A DNA stretch of 43,144 bases from Treponema sp. (GCA_031276965.1 JAISMC010000179.1:1-43144); one strand, 5' to 3'; counted from the stretch's first letter, positions 30,985 to 39,366 are shown. A program made the numbers and translations. The notes: generated by a model not told the origin, from the sequence alone.

Positions 30985-31953
30985 ATGTCAAAAACAACGG
31001 TAAACAGAATCGCCCTATTTTCGATTCTGTTATTGGCGGGTATTTTTTCGGCATGCACTGCAGGACAACAGGCTTCGAAAGACAAGAAGGGCGATAAAAT
31101 TGTTATCGGACTTTCGGAACCGAATCTGGGCTGGCCCTATATTGCGGCGTTTGTCCGTGAATTCAAGCCGATCATCGACGGCATGGATAATGTTGAAGCC
31201 ATCGTTCTGAGCGCCGATGGGAACATTGAGAAGCAAATCAACGATATCAACGATCTTATTGTCGAAGGCGTGGATATTATCCTGGTTTGTTCCCTTGACG
31301 GCGAAGCTGTTATTCCCGCGCTGGCAAAGGCTCATGCGGCGGGAATACCGGTACTTGCGGTTTCCAATATGCCCGGCAAGGATGGCGAGCAGTATATCAC
31401 CGGCTACAGCGGCCCGGATGATTATGAGCAGGGCAGAATTGCCGCCCAGATTATGGTTGACGCCATCGGCACGTCGGGAAATATTATCATGATCGAAGGC
31501 ACGGCAGGCCAGTCCACGACGCTGTTACGCGCCCAGGGCTGGAACGATAAAATGGCCGGGATCGCTCCCGGGATGAAGCTCCTGGCCTCCCAGCCCTGTG
31601 ACTGGGACGGCGCCAAAGAAAAGGCGGCGATGCAGGCCTTTGTAACCCGTTACGGCAGCCAGATCAACGGCGTTTTTGCCCAGGGCAGCGGCGCTTCAGT
31701 GGCCGAAGCTGTACGGGATGCGGGACTCAACGCTCCCGTGGTTTGTACCGGCGCAGATGTCGCAACCCTTGAGGCGATTAAGGCCGGTTATCTTTACGGT
31801 ACCATGCAGCAGTCGCCCTATCTTGACGCTTCCCAGGCAATTGATCTGGCGATCAAAATTGTGGGGGGTGAAAAACTCCCGGCCTTCAGGAATATAATTC
31901 CCATGCCGGCAGTTACCGCAAAGAATGTCAAAGACATAAAGCCTGATTATTAA
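30985..31953 (+). CDS. Sugar ABC transporter substrate-binding lipoprotein
   Basis: A 322-residue periplasmic-binding protein of the RbsB/Peripla_BP_4 type. The N-terminus has a basic start (MSKTTVNR), a hydrophobic core and a lipobox ending GIFSAC, so Cys24 would be lipidated and the protein tethered to a membrane. The mature part shows the family pattern: IVIGLSEPNLGWPYIAAFVREF near 37, DGNIEKQINDINDLIVEGVDIILVC near 76, a hinge near GIPVLAVSN, and VFAQGSGASVAEAVRDAG near 231. The frame is open upstream to 30928; the ATG at 30985 with AGGAG upstream gives the correct signal sequence. Ligand unknown; probably a monosaccharide or polyol. Confidence 0.92.
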   Translation: MSKTTVNRIALFSILLLAGIFSACTAGQQASKDKKGDKIVIGLSEPNLGWPYIAAFVREFKPIIDGMDNVEAIVLSADGNIEKQINDINDLIVEGVDIILVCSLDGEAVIPALAKAHAAGIPVLAVSNMPGKDGEQYITGYSGPDDYEQGRIAAQIMVDAIGTSGNIIMIEGTAGQSTTLLRAQGWNDKMAGIAPGMKLLASQPCDWDGAKEKAAMQAFVTRYGSQINGVFAQGSGASVAEAVRDAGLNAPVVCTGADVATLEAIKAGYLYGTMQQSPYLDASQAIDLAIKIVGGEKLPAFRNIIPMPAVTAKNVKDIKPDY

Positions 31954-31962
31954 GAGATACAT

Positions 31963-33099
31963 ATGAATGCGGAGATGATTCGTTTCGGACTCAAAATTAC
32001 CGATTTCGACTGGTATTGGGAATATGGTCTTTCCCTTGACGATGTGATTGAAAAACTGCTCGGTTTGGGAGTACGTTTTGTCTCCGCATACAACAAGTAT
32101 CTGCCCGGCGCCGATTCCGCTGTTCCTACGGCTGTTCCTGCCGGCGGGGCCGTTTTTAACGACCGGGCATTCAGGGATAAGCTGCGGAAGGCAGGCATAG
32201 CCTACTTTGGTTACCTTAATTTTGGCTTTCATGAAGATGGTATCAAAAAATGCCATAACTATGCGGTGGATCAGGCCGGTAAAAGGCTGGAGAAAATCGA
32301 TTGGTATATAGGAGCCTGCCCTTCTTCGGATGAATTTGTCCGGAGCCGCCTCTCTGTTCTGGAAGAGGCGATGCGGCATCTCGACATGGACGGCGTTCAT
32401 CTTGGTTTTATGCGCTTTCCGGGATTTTGGGAACTTGCCCTGCCGGGAACGTTTGAGCCTGATGTCTGGCCGGAATACTGTTTCTGCGGGCGCTGTCTTG
32501 CCGCATTCAGCGAAAAAACCGGAATAGCGCTGCCGCGGGGAAACACCGCCGAAAAAGCCGCCTTCCTTAGGGGGCCCGCACGAAAGGAGTGGACAGGCTT
32601 TAAATGCGCCGTGATTCGGAATGTTATTGACAGGCTGCGGAGCTGTATACGGCACTGCAACAAGGACGCGCTTGTCATGTTGAATACGGTACCCTTCAAC
32701 GCCGCCCGCTACGGCAGCGGCGGAAAGGACTTTTTTGGCCAGGATATAACGCTTTTTTCGGATGTGGTTGATGTTTTTGAAGTGATGGGTTACCACCAAA
32801 TTCTTGCACAGCCTGCGGGCTGGCTTACAGAAACCAGTAACTATTTTAAGAGCCTTACGGACAGGCCGGTGATTTGTACGGTACAGGGGGCGGCGCTTTA
32901 CACTAAGGGGATGCATGCCGGAAAAGGCCGGCTTGAAAACATAGGCCCGGCGGAATTTGAGGCCGCTCTGGCTGCAGTGTCCCGCTCAAGGGCCGATGGC
33001 GCGGCGGTCTTCACCTTATCGGATGTTTTCCGCCGTGAATACGGGGAGCACGATGTATCTTTCGGTAATGCCATACGAAAGCATTTTGCCGCTCCGTAG
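31963..33099 (+). CDS. Predicted TIM-barrel glycoside-hydrolase-like protein
   Basis: A 378-residue protein without signal peptide, last gene of the transport operon, ten bases after the binding-protein gene. The sequence alternates strands and helices like a TIM barrel. DMDGVHLGFMRFPGFWE near 146-162 resembles the barrel strand of GHL10-like putative glycosidases (usually DGIHLDxIRYP), and YCFCGRCLAAFSEKTGI near 176-192 matches the Cys-rich loop often following it. The usual Asp of DGIHLD is Gly here, so the catalytic acid is uncertain. From context it may process the imported sugar or oligosaccharide inside the cell. Family recognition is by pattern only; an isomerase-type TIM barrel or a non-catalytic relative is possible. 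Confidence 0.6.
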   Translation: MNAEMIRFGLKITDFDWYWEYGLSLDDVIEKLLGLGVRFVSAYNKYLPGADSAVPTAVPAGGAVFNDRAFRDKLRKAGIAYFGYLNFGFHEDGIKKCHNYAVDQAGKRLEKIDWYIGACPSSDEFVRSRLSVLEEAMRHLDMDGVHLGFMRFPGFWELALPGTFEPDVWPEYCFCGRCLAAFSEKTGIALPRGNTAEKAAFLRGPARKEWTGFKCAVIRNVIDRLRSCIRHCNKDALVMLNTVPFNAARYGSGGKDFFGQDITLFSDVVDVFEVMGYHQILAQPAGWLTETSNYFKSLTDRPVICTVQGAALYTKGMHAGKGRLENIGPAEFEAALAAVSRSRADGAAVFTLSDVFRREYGEHDVSFGNAIRKHFAAP

Positions 33100-33112
33100 A
33101 TTAGAGTTGCTT

Positions 33113-33128
33113 GGAAACTTCAGTTTCC
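33113..33128. repeat. Short palindrome with TTCA loop after the sugar operon
   Basis: GGAAAC (33113-33118) and GTTTCC (33123-33128) enclose TTCA. The AAAC-TTCA-GTTT centre is the same as in the 12-bp palindrome at 17046-17073. There is no T-run, so it is not a clear terminator for the operon. Confidence 0.5.
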
Positions 33129-33291
33129 GCCGGGCCAAAGCTTCGCCAATAACCGCTTAAAAACATCAAAAAACATAGATTTCGTCAAAGAACCCGCTCT
33201 TTTTGGAAGACCTGCCCGGGCATCAGTCCGGCTGGCAAAAGCCCTTATCTTTTTCCCGTAATAAAGGTATACTTATTGACGGAGGCTATTG

Positions 33292-35967
33292 ATGGCTAAA
33301 CAGAAATATGTATATTTCTTCGGCGAGGGAAAGGCCGAAGGAGACGCCAAGATGAAAGATGTACTTGGCGGCAAGGGCGCTAATTTAGCGGAGATGACTA
33401 ATCTGGGTATTCCCGTTCCTCCGGGCTTTACCGTTTCTACCGGCGTATGCGCCGCCTATTACGAAAACAAAAGAAAGTATCCCGAAGGTTTGGAGCAGGA
33501 GGTGCTTGCCCATCTGAACCGTCTGGAAAAGGTAATGGGGAAAAAGCTGGGGGACAGCGGCGATCCCCTCCTGGTGTCGGTCCGTTCCGGCGCGCCCGTG
33601 TCCATGCCGGGAATGATGGATACCATCCTCAATCTGGGAATCAATGATAAATCCGTCCGGGGACTGGCGGCAAAGACCGGCAATCCCCGCTTTGCCTGGG
33701 ACGCTTACCGGCGTTTTATCCAGATGTACGGGGACGTGGTGATGCAGGTTCCCCATGAACATTTCGAGGCGGCCATCACCGCGGCGAAGAAGGCCAGAAA
33801 GGTTGAGCTTGATACGGACCTCGGCGAAGGGGATCTGGAAAAGCTGGTGGATGCATATAAAAAGATAGTAAAGACCCATACGAAAAAAGATTTTCCCCAG
33901 CAGCCCCTGGATCAGCTCTGGGGCGCAATAAACGCGGTTTTCGGCTCCTGGATGAATGAGCGGGCCATCAAATACCGGCAGCTTAACGAAATTAAAAACC
34001 TTAGGGGGACGGCGGTAAATGTACAGTCCATGGTGTTCGGTAATTTCGGCGAAGACTCCGGCACCGGGGTCTGCTTCAGCCGGGATCCTTCCACGGGGAA
34101 AAATGAATTCTACGGTGAATATTTGATGAACGCCCAGGGTGAAGATGTGGTGGCCGGGATTAGAACCCCGGAGAAGATCGCCACCCTGGCGAAGAAAAAC
34201 AAAAGGGTTTACGACCAGCTTGTGGGGATTAAGGACAAGCTGGAAAAGCATTTTCGGGATATGCAGGATATGGAATTCACGGTTCAGCAGGGAAAGCTCT
34301 TTATACTCCAGACCAGAAACGGCAAGCGGGCGGGGGCCGCCGCGGTTAAGTGCGCCGTGGATATGGTGGCGGAAAAGCTCATCGATAAGGAGACCGCCAT
34401 TCTCCGGGTAAGCCCCGCCCATCTGGATCAGCTTCTCCACCCCATGATCGATCCCAAGGCCCTTAAGACGGCCCGGGCCCTCACCAGGGGGCTTAATGCG
34501 TCTCCGGGGGCCGCCGCGGGACGCATCGTCTTTTCCGCCAAGGATGCCGAAGAATGGCATGGCCGGGGGGAAAAGGTCCTTTTGGTCAGGAGGGATACCA
34601 GTCCCGAGGACATAGGGGGCATGGTGGTTTCCCAGGGCATTCTTACCTCCACCGGAGGCATGACCAGCCATGCGGCGGTGGTTGCCCGGGGCATGGGGAC
34701 CCCCTGTGTGGCCGGCGCCAAGGCTGTTTCGGTTCAGGGGAAGAAGGCGGCCATCGGGGCGAAGACCTACAAGGAAGGGGACTGGCTTACCATCGACGGC
34801 TCCACCGGGGATGTCTTCGACGGCCGTCTGCCCCTGGTAACGCCGAACATTTCCAGGGATATGAATACCTTTCTGGGATGGTGTGATGAGATCCGCAATT
34901 CCTCGGTCCGGGGAAAGCTGAAGGGCTTCGAAGTAAGGACCAATGCGGACCAGCCCGAAGACGCCAAGCGGGCCTTCGCCTTCGGCGCCCAGGGGGTGGG
35001 GCTCTGCCGGACCGAGCACATGTTCTTTGAAAAGGACAAGCTGATCCACTTCCGGGCCATGATCGTGGCGGACACCGCGGAGGAGCGGAAGGCGGCGCTG
35101 AAAAAGATCCTTCCCCTTCAAAAGAAAGATTTCTTTGGTATTTTTAAGGCCATGGAGGGCCGTCCGGTTACCATCCGGCTGCTGGACCCTCCCCTCCACG
35201 AATTTGTGCCCCACACCAGGGCGGAGGTGGCGGAACTTGCCGCCCATCTCAAGGTTAAGGCGTCGGTCCTCATCCCCAAAATTGAAAGACTGCACGAGGC
35301 GAATCCCATGCTGGGTCACCGGGGCTGCCGCCTGGCGGTAACCTACCCGGAGATCTACGACATGCAGGTTGAGGCCATAGCCCTGGCCGCGGTGGAATGC
35401 GTTAAAAAGAAGATCCCCGTGCATCCCGAGATTATGATCCCCATCGTAATCACCGCCCGGGAGCTGAAACTGCTCCGTCCCAATGCGGAGGCCGTACTGA
35501 AGGGGGTCTTTGAACGGGCCCGGGTAAGCGTCCCGGTTAAGATAGGCACCATGATCGAGGTGCCCCGGGCGGCGATCCGGGCGGCCCATATCGCCAGGTA
35601 CGCCGACTTTTTCAGCTTCGGAACCAACGACCTGACCCAGATGACCTTCGCCTTCAGCCGGGACGACGTGGCTTCCTTTCTGCCCGCCTACCTGGAAAAG
35701 AATGTCCTCGACGTGGACCCCTTTAAGTCTATCGACGAAGAGGGGGTCGGTTTCCTTATCTCCAGCGCCGCCAGTCAGGGCCGTTCCGTTAACCCGGATC
35801 TTAAGGTGGGAATCTGCGGAGAGCACGGCGGGGATCCCAAGACCATTGACTTCTGTTACCGGTCGGGATTGAGCTATGTTTCCTGTTCTCCCTTCCGGGT
35901 GCCCCTGGCCCGGCTTGCCGGCGCTCAGGCGGCGATCAACAATGCCCCCGCGTCAGGGAAGCGCTAA
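33292..35967 (+). CDS. ppdK: Pyruvate, phosphate dikinase
   Basis: An 891-residue cytoplasmic enzyme interconverting PEP, AMP and pyrophosphate with pyruvate, ATP and phosphate, used in pyrophosphate-dependent glycolysis or in gluconeogenesis. The N-terminal ATP-grasp part (LGGKGANLAEMTNLGIPVPPGFT near 20), the swivelling domain with phospho-acceptor His460 in GGMTSHAAVVARGMG, and the C-terminal PEP/pyruvate barrel (GCRLAVTYPEIYDMQVEA; FSFGTNDLTQMTF; catalytic Cys842 in GICGEHGGDP) are all intact. Length is normal. GGAGG at 33281-33285 favours the ATG at 33292 over a TTG three bases earlier. It stands alone and has its own terminator. A TATACT at 33268 may belong to its promoter, but its -35 is poor. 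Confidence 0.97.
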   Translation: MAKQKYVYFFGEGKAEGDAKMKDVLGGKGANLAEMTNLGIPVPPGFTVSTGVCAAYYENKRKYPEGLEQEVLAHLNRLEKVMGKKLGDSGDPLLVSVRSGAPVSMPGMMDTILNLGINDKSVRGLAAKTGNPRFAWDAYRRFIQMYGDVVMQVPHEHFEAAITAAKKARKVELDTDLGEGDLEKLVDAYKKIVKTHTKKDFPQQPLDQLWGAINAVFGSWMNERAIKYRQLNEIKNLRGTAVNVQSMVFGNFGEDSGTGVCFSRDPSTGKNEFYGEYLMNAQGEDVVAGIRTPEKIATLAKKNKRVYDQLVGIKDKLEKHFRDMQDMEFTVQQGKLFILQTRNGKRAGAAAVKCAVDMVAEKLIDKETAILRVSPAHLDQLLHPMIDPKALKTARALTRGLNASPGAAAGRIVFSAKDAEEWHGRGEKVLLVRRDTSPEDIGGMVVSQGILTSTGGMTSHAAVVARGMGTPCVAGAKAVSVQGKKAAIGAKTYKEGDWLTIDGSTGDVFDGRLPLVTPNISRDMNTFLGWCDEIRNSSVRGKLKGFEVRTNADQPEDAKRAFAFGAQGVGLCRTEHMFFEKDKLIHFRAMIVADTAEERKAALKKILPLQKKDFFGIFKAMEGRPVTIRLLDPPLHEFVPHTRAEVAELAAHLKVKASVLIPKIERLHEANPMLGHRGCRLAVTYPEIYDMQVEAIALAAVECVKKKIPVHPEIMIPIVITARELKLLRPNAEAVLKGVFERARVSVPVKIGTMIEVPRAAIRAAHIARYADFFSFGTNDLTQMTFAFSRDDVASFLPAYLEKNVLDVDPFKSIDEEGVGFLISSAASQGRSVNPDLKVGICGEHGGDPKTIDFCYRSGLSYVSCSPFRVPLARLAGAQAAINNAPASGKR

Positions 35968-35993
35968 AAGCCGGAGGTCTTAGCGCTTTTCTT
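35959..35993 (+). terminator. Rho-independent terminator of ppdK
   Basis: AAGCGCTAA at 35959-35967 (including the stop codon) pairs perfectly with TTAGCGCTT at 35980-35988 around a 12-base loop, and the stem runs into TTTTCTT at 35987-35993. Confidence 0.85.
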
Positions 35994-36216
35994 AGCCCCC
36001 GGAGAAGGCCGCCCGGTCAATGCGTAACAGTAAACCGGCGCTTTTCTCCGGGGGAAGCTCCGGAGGCCCCGCATAGGCGCATCGCCTTTAGGGATAGGGG
36101 AAGAGCCGTCCTGTAAAAGGCGCTTTGATCTGCGCCGCCCCGTTTTGGGCGGGGCCGCCCGCCGCCTGGGACGGCGTAAGCCCCTGCGGCGTTAAAGGAT
36201 ACGGCGGGGGACGGGA

Positions 36217-36663
36217 CTATTCGGCGCAGCTCCCGAAGGTAAAGGCCTTTTCCTTCCGGTCATAGCCCAGCTTATAACAGCCCCCCGGTTCGGTTTCAAT
36301 TTCCTTTTTAACTACCCCGGTGCTTTCAGTAACATTCCTGTAGAGGACGCCCGGACGGCTGCGGGTATAGATCAGCTCCACGGCGCTTTTGCCGGGGGCT
36401 ATATAAAAGCCGGTTTTGCCCTTTTCGTAGAAGATCTGCGGAGCGCCGCCGTTAACGGACTGCACGTTTACCGCTTCCGAGGCAATCAGCGCCTTGGCGG
36501 AAAGGTAGATCTTTGCCGCATCGGGATGCCGGGCAAGGAAATCCAGATTCAGGGCCTTCGTCTTTTGCATCCGGTGTATATTAAAAATAAAACTGCCTAT
36601 GATGACAATGCCTATCACCAGGCTAATCTGCCAATTCTGCTGAAACAGCGCAAAAAAGTCCAT
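36217..36663 (-). CDS. Small membrane-anchored hypothetical protein
   Basis: A 148-residue protein with one N-terminal transmembrane helix (about residues 13-29, QISLVIGIVIIGSFIFN) and a soluble part of about 115 residues rich in strands (APQIFYEKGKTGFYIAPGKSAVELIYTRSRPGVLY...). Two Cys near the C-terminus (GGCYKLGY and FGSCAE) might pair if the domain is outside the membrane. GGAG lies a few bases before the ATG. The family is not recognised. It follows the 21-bp repeat region on the same strand as the aldo/keto reductase, but the gap of almost 490 bases argues against one message. Confidence 0.7.
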   Translation of the reverse strand: MDFFALFQQNWQISLVIGIVIIGSFIFNIHRMQKTKALNLDFLARHPDAAKIYLSAKALIASEAVNVQSVNGGAPQIFYEKGKTGFYIAPGKSAVELIYTRSRPGVLYRNVTESTGVVKKEIETEPGGCYKLGYDRKEKAFTFGSCAE

Positions 36664-37151
36664 ATTTTACTCCTTGATTTTTAGCTGACGGGATTCGGGG
36701 TTTTGGCCGGAAATGTACGCACCGCCCCTCTACTATACCATGGATGCGGGGAAAAGTCGAGGGCCGCGGCAGGCCGGTTCCCGGCCCCCCGGACAAGCCG
36801 TCCGGTCTTCAGAATGAACTGTCCGGTCCTCAGAATGGTCCATCCGGTCTCCAGAATGAGCCATCCGGTCTCCAGAATGGTTCATCCGGTCTCCAGAATG
36901 AGCTGTCCGGTCTCCAGAATGAACTATCCGGTCTCCAGAATGGTTCATCCGGTCTCCAGAATGGTTCATCCGGTCTCCGGAATGTAGTATCCGGTCCCCG
37001 GAACGGGCCGGGCGCGGGGCTGTACGTTACGGGGGGCGCTTACGGAAGGGGACGGGGAGCGCCGCGGGCGCGGGGGGTCATGCGCCGCCGTATACGGAAC
37101 GGCGGGGCCCTTCGCCAAGGGCTCCCCGCCGCAGGGACTTGGGCCGGAAGG
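36664..37151. other. Non-coding region with 21-bp tandem repeat
   Basis: These 488 bases lie between the small membrane protein and the aldo/keto reductase. The regular 21-bp repeat at 36801-37010 makes both strands look open (each unit gives seven residues), but the translations are just reflections of the repeat. The flanks are GC-rich sequence with no gene signal. Confidence 0.7.
36801..37010. repeat. Tandem 21-bp repeat, ten units
   Basis: Units start at 36801 and every 21 bases up to 36990. The core is TCCGGTCTCCAGAATG followed by five variable bases (AACTG, GTCCA, AGCCA, GTTCA, AGCTG, AACTA, GTTCA, GTTCA, then TAGTA and GGCCG in the last, more diverged units). The first 16 bases are nearly constant while the last five vary in a few types. 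No spacers are present, so it is not a CRISPR array. Unit length is two helical turns. Confidence 0.95.
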
Positions 37152-38366
37152 TCAGGGCGGCGGGGGGGGCCTGCGTTTCCCCAGGATGCTCCTGATCAGC
37201 GGCATCAGCCAGCGGTACCAGAAGGGTTCCATCCGTTTCCGTACCTGCCCAAGGTTTTTGATGATGGGCAGGCGCTGGGGGCAGCGCCGCTCGCACTGGC
37301 CGCATTGAACGCAGAGCCCCGGACCGCCGGTGGTTTCCAGCATGGGGGTGGTGCTGGTAACGAACTGTTTCATGCCGGCGATCCAGCCTATGGAGAAGGA
37401 GATGTTGTAAGCGGCGAAGCAGGCGGGAATGTTGACGCCCCGGGGGCAGGGCATACAGTAGTTGCAGCCGGTACAGTGTATTTTGTAGGAGGCGTTGAAG
37501 ATAGCAAGCACCCTGGCGTAGACTTCCCGTTCCTCCGCGGTGATGCTCCCCGGCAGGGCCCTCTCCGCCAGGGCGGCGTTTTCTTCGATCTGTCCGGGGC
37601 TGGTCATTCCCGAGAGGATGCAGGTTACCTCCTGCCGGTCCCAGACCCACCGGAGGGCCCATCCGGCGGGGGAGCGGGCCGGGTCCGCCCTGCCGAAGAC
37701 CTCCACCGCCTCCCGGGGCAGCGCCCCCGGAGATTTGGAACCCGCCAGCTTGCCCCCCAGCAGGGGCTCCATGACGATTACCGGCAGCCCCCTGGCGGCG
37801 GCCCGGATCAGCCCCGCCGTGCCGGCCTGGAAATTTTCATCGGAATAGTTGTACTGGATCTGGCAGAAATCCCAGTCATAGGCTTCCAGGAGTTCGAGGA
37901 ATTCATGCCGGCTGCCGTGGAAGGAAAAGCCCAGGCGAATAATTTGGCCGGAGCCTTTCTTTTTCGCTATCCAGTCCTCAATGCCCCAGGAACAGAGTTT
38001 GTTCCACGCCCCCCGGCTGGTGAGCATGTGCATGAGGTAGTAGTCGGCGCGATCCGTCCTGAGCCGTTCCAGGCTTCTGGTGAAGTACTTGTCAAAGTCC
38101 TCCGGGCCCCGGCAGAACACCAGGGGAAGCTTGGTGGCGATATACACCTGGTCCCGGACGCCGTTTTTCGCCAGCGCCGTCCCCAGGGCTTCTTCGTTGC
38201 CGGGATACATATAGGCGGTGTCGAAGTAGTTGATCCCCCGCCCGACGGCTTCCATGATGAGGCTTTCAGCCTTCTGCATGTCCCCCGGGCCCCTGGGAAA
38301 ACGCATACAGCCGAAGCCCAGGGCGGAAAGCCTGTTTCCCGATTTTATGTCGGTTCTATACTGCAC
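37152..38366 (-). CDS. Aldo/keto reductase with C-terminal 4Fe-4S ferredoxin domain
   Basis: A 404-residue oxidoreductase. Residues 1-275 form an aldo/keto-reductase barrel: SALGFGCMRFP near 14, NYFDTAYMYPGNEEALG near 46 with the catalytic Asp and Tyr, the Lys of VYIATKLPL, and the His of DYYLMHML near 110. The C-terminus carries two Cys clusters of the 4Fe-4S type: CTGCNYCMPCPRGVNIP and CVQCGQCERRCPQRLPI. Such fusions are common in anaerobes and probably link reduction of a carbonyl to an iron-sulfur electron carrier; the substrate is unknown. A GTG at 38366 gives the family start; the frame stays open upstream into a dispersed repeat, which was not included. It ends in a basic-proline tail. 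Confidence 0.9.
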   Translation of the reverse strand: MQYRTDIKSGNRLSALGFGCMRFPRGPGDMQKAESLIMEAVGRGINYFDTAYMYPGNEEALGTALAKNGVRDQVYIATKLPLVFCRGPEDFDKYFTRSLERLRTDRADYYLMHMLTSRGAWNKLCSWGIEDWIAKKKGSGQIIRLGFSFHGSRHEFLELLEAYDWDFCQIQYNYSDENFQAGTAGLIRAAARGLPVIVMEPLLGGKLAGSKSPGALPREAVEVFGRADPARSPAGWALRWVWDRQEVTCILSGMTSPGQIEENAALAERALPGSITAEEREVYARVLAIFNASYKIHCTGCNYCMPCPRGVNIPACFAAYNISFSIGWIAGMKQFVTSTTPMLETTGGPGLCVQCGQCERRCPQRLPIIKNLGQVRKRMEPFWYRWLMPLIRSILGKRRPPPPP

Positions 38367-38409
38367 TTGATGTATCCCCGCAACAGCTTTCCGGCGGAAC
38401 GCCGCCCCC

Positions 38410-38488
38410 CTAGGAGCCTGTCGCACTTGCGGGTTTCTATGGCTTTGTCCGTTGAACAAACCATAAAAACCGCGCTTATCCGGCGTCC
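38410..38488 (+). repeat. 79-bp dispersed element, copy B, with bulged hairpin
   Basis: This block starts CTAGGAGCCTG and ends TTATCCGGCGTCC. It aligns without gaps to the minus strand of 17908-17986 (66 of 79 identical). Its hairpin is at 38439-38464 (outer arms ATGG/CCAT, one bulged C, GTT loop). About 90 bases further on, CTCCTAG at 38575-38581 is the reverse complement of the opening CTAGGAG, so a larger unit of about 170 bases with 7-bp inverted ends is possible; that second end overlaps the stop codon of the DinB gene. Confidence 0.85.
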
Positions 38489-38521
38489 GCGGACCTTTGG
38501 TCCGAACGGAGTTTGCAAAGT

Positions 38522-38546
38522 AAAAACCGCCTTACCGGCGGTTTTT
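38522..38546 (-). terminator. Rho-independent terminator of the DinB-family gene
   Basis: AAAAACCGCC at 38522-38531 and GGCGGTTTTT at 38537-38546 pair perfectly around TTACC. Read on the minus strand this is a GC-rich stem ending in a T-run, 32 bases after the DinB stop. The symmetric A/T arms would also allow it to work for plus-strand transcripts. Confidence 0.8.
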
Positions 38547-38577
38547 GAGGGTTTTACCCGCGGAGCGCGGCAACCTC

Positions 38578-39105
38578 CTAGAGAAAGGCCGGGCTGATTC
38601 CCGAGTAGTCGTTGTCAATTTTGAGGGAATCCAGAATCTGAGAGATCTGCCCCCGGTGGTGGACATTGTGGACCGTCAACTGGTGGAGCATAAAGGAGAG
38701 GGGCACCGAGCCGGGCTTCCCTCCGTACCAGTCGATCTTTACGGGCAGGTCCAGGTCCGTTTCGTTCAGGGCGGCGGCAAGGTTTTCCAGGGCCGCGTCG
38801 GCGCTGTCCAGCATGGTTCCCAGTTCCTTCCACTGGGCTTCGCTCAGGCTGTTCTTGGGAACGGCGATTCCCTCCAGCGGAGCCAGGGCCTTGAGGGCCG
38901 CGGCGCTGCCCCCCAGGGCGGTTTTGTACAGGCCCGACAGGAAGATGGTTCCCTCCAGAATATGCCGGAGCAGTCCCGAAAGGCTCTTGTAGTAGCTCCC
39001 CCGGTCCTTTTCCCGGTCATCATTGGACAGTTTATCCAGGATGGCATAGATGCTTTTGTTTCCCGACTTGTTGTACTTGGCGAACATGAGAAATGCTTCT
39101 TTCAT
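38578..39105 (-). CDS. DinB-family protein
   Basis: A 175-residue four-helix-bundle protein of the DinB/YfiT-like superfamily. The metal-binding His pattern is present: LLRHILEGTIF near residue 47 and HQLTVHNVHHRGQISQIL near 141-158, where HxxxH is the family hallmark. Members are damage-induced or thiol-transfer enzymes of mostly unknown substrate. GAGGAG is placed about ten bases before the ATG, a minus-strand promoter lies at 39169-39197 and a terminator at 38522, so it is a single-gene unit. Confidence 0.88.
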   Translation of the reverse strand: MKEAFLMFAKYNKSGNKSIYAILDKLSNDDREKDRGSYYKSLSGLLRHILEGTIFLSGLYKTALGGSAAALKALAPLEGIAVPKNSLSEAQWKELGTMLDSADAALENLAAALNETDLDLPVKIDWYGGKPGSVPLSFMLHQLTVHNVHHRGQISQILDSLKIDNDYSGISPAFL

Positions 39106-39168
39106 AACGCGGCTCCTCTCTGAAATAAGGCCCCTAAATCCGGGGGCCGGGGATTACGGTACGGGGTA

Positions 39169-39197
39169 ATAATAAAACGGATCCTTTCTAAAGACAA
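39169..39197 (-). promoter_or_regulatory. Probable promoter of the DinB-family gene
   Basis: On the minus strand TTGTCT (39197-39192) and TATTAT (39174-39169) are spaced by 17 bases and lie 64 bases before the start codon of the DinB gene. Confidence 0.5.
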
Positions 39198-39251
39198 GCG
39201 GATGGGGTTTAACGCTCCGCCCCTCTGCGAAGGGATATGGGTCCGGTCCGG

Positions 39252-39280
39252 TTGACAAGCATGTAAGCGGCGGGTAGGGT
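39252..39280 (+). promoter_or_regulatory. Possible promoter of the queuosine-precursor transporter gene
   Basis: TTGACA at 39252-39257 is a full -35 consensus; 17 bases further TAGGGT (39275-39280) is a weak -10. This would leave a leader of about 80 bases before the GTG at 39367. I could not recognise a preQ1 riboswitch in it. Confidence 0.4.
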
Positions 39281-39366
39281 GTACGGGTATTTCCAGCGGC
39301 GGGAAGTATCATTGTTTATGCCGCGGCGGTCGTCCGGCACCCGCCTTACCAAAACAGGGAGCCCCC

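Noticed and set aside
33385-35826. 813-residue open frame on the minus strand over ppdK
   Set aside because: Antisense shadow of a complete pyruvate phosphate dikinase; no recognisable domain and no ribosome-binding site.
36801-37010. CRISPR array
   Set aside because: The 21-bp units follow each other directly with no unique spacers, and no cas gene is in the window.
36744-38597. 617-residue plus-strand frame starting with seven-residue repeats
   Set aside because: Its start is the translated 21-bp repeat and the rest is antisense to the aldo/keto reductase, which has all its catalytic and Fe-S motifs.
39281-39366. preQ1 riboswitch before the YhhQ gene
   Set aside because: It would fit the gene's role, but I could not place the conserved loop and A-rich tail of known preQ1 classes in this leader.
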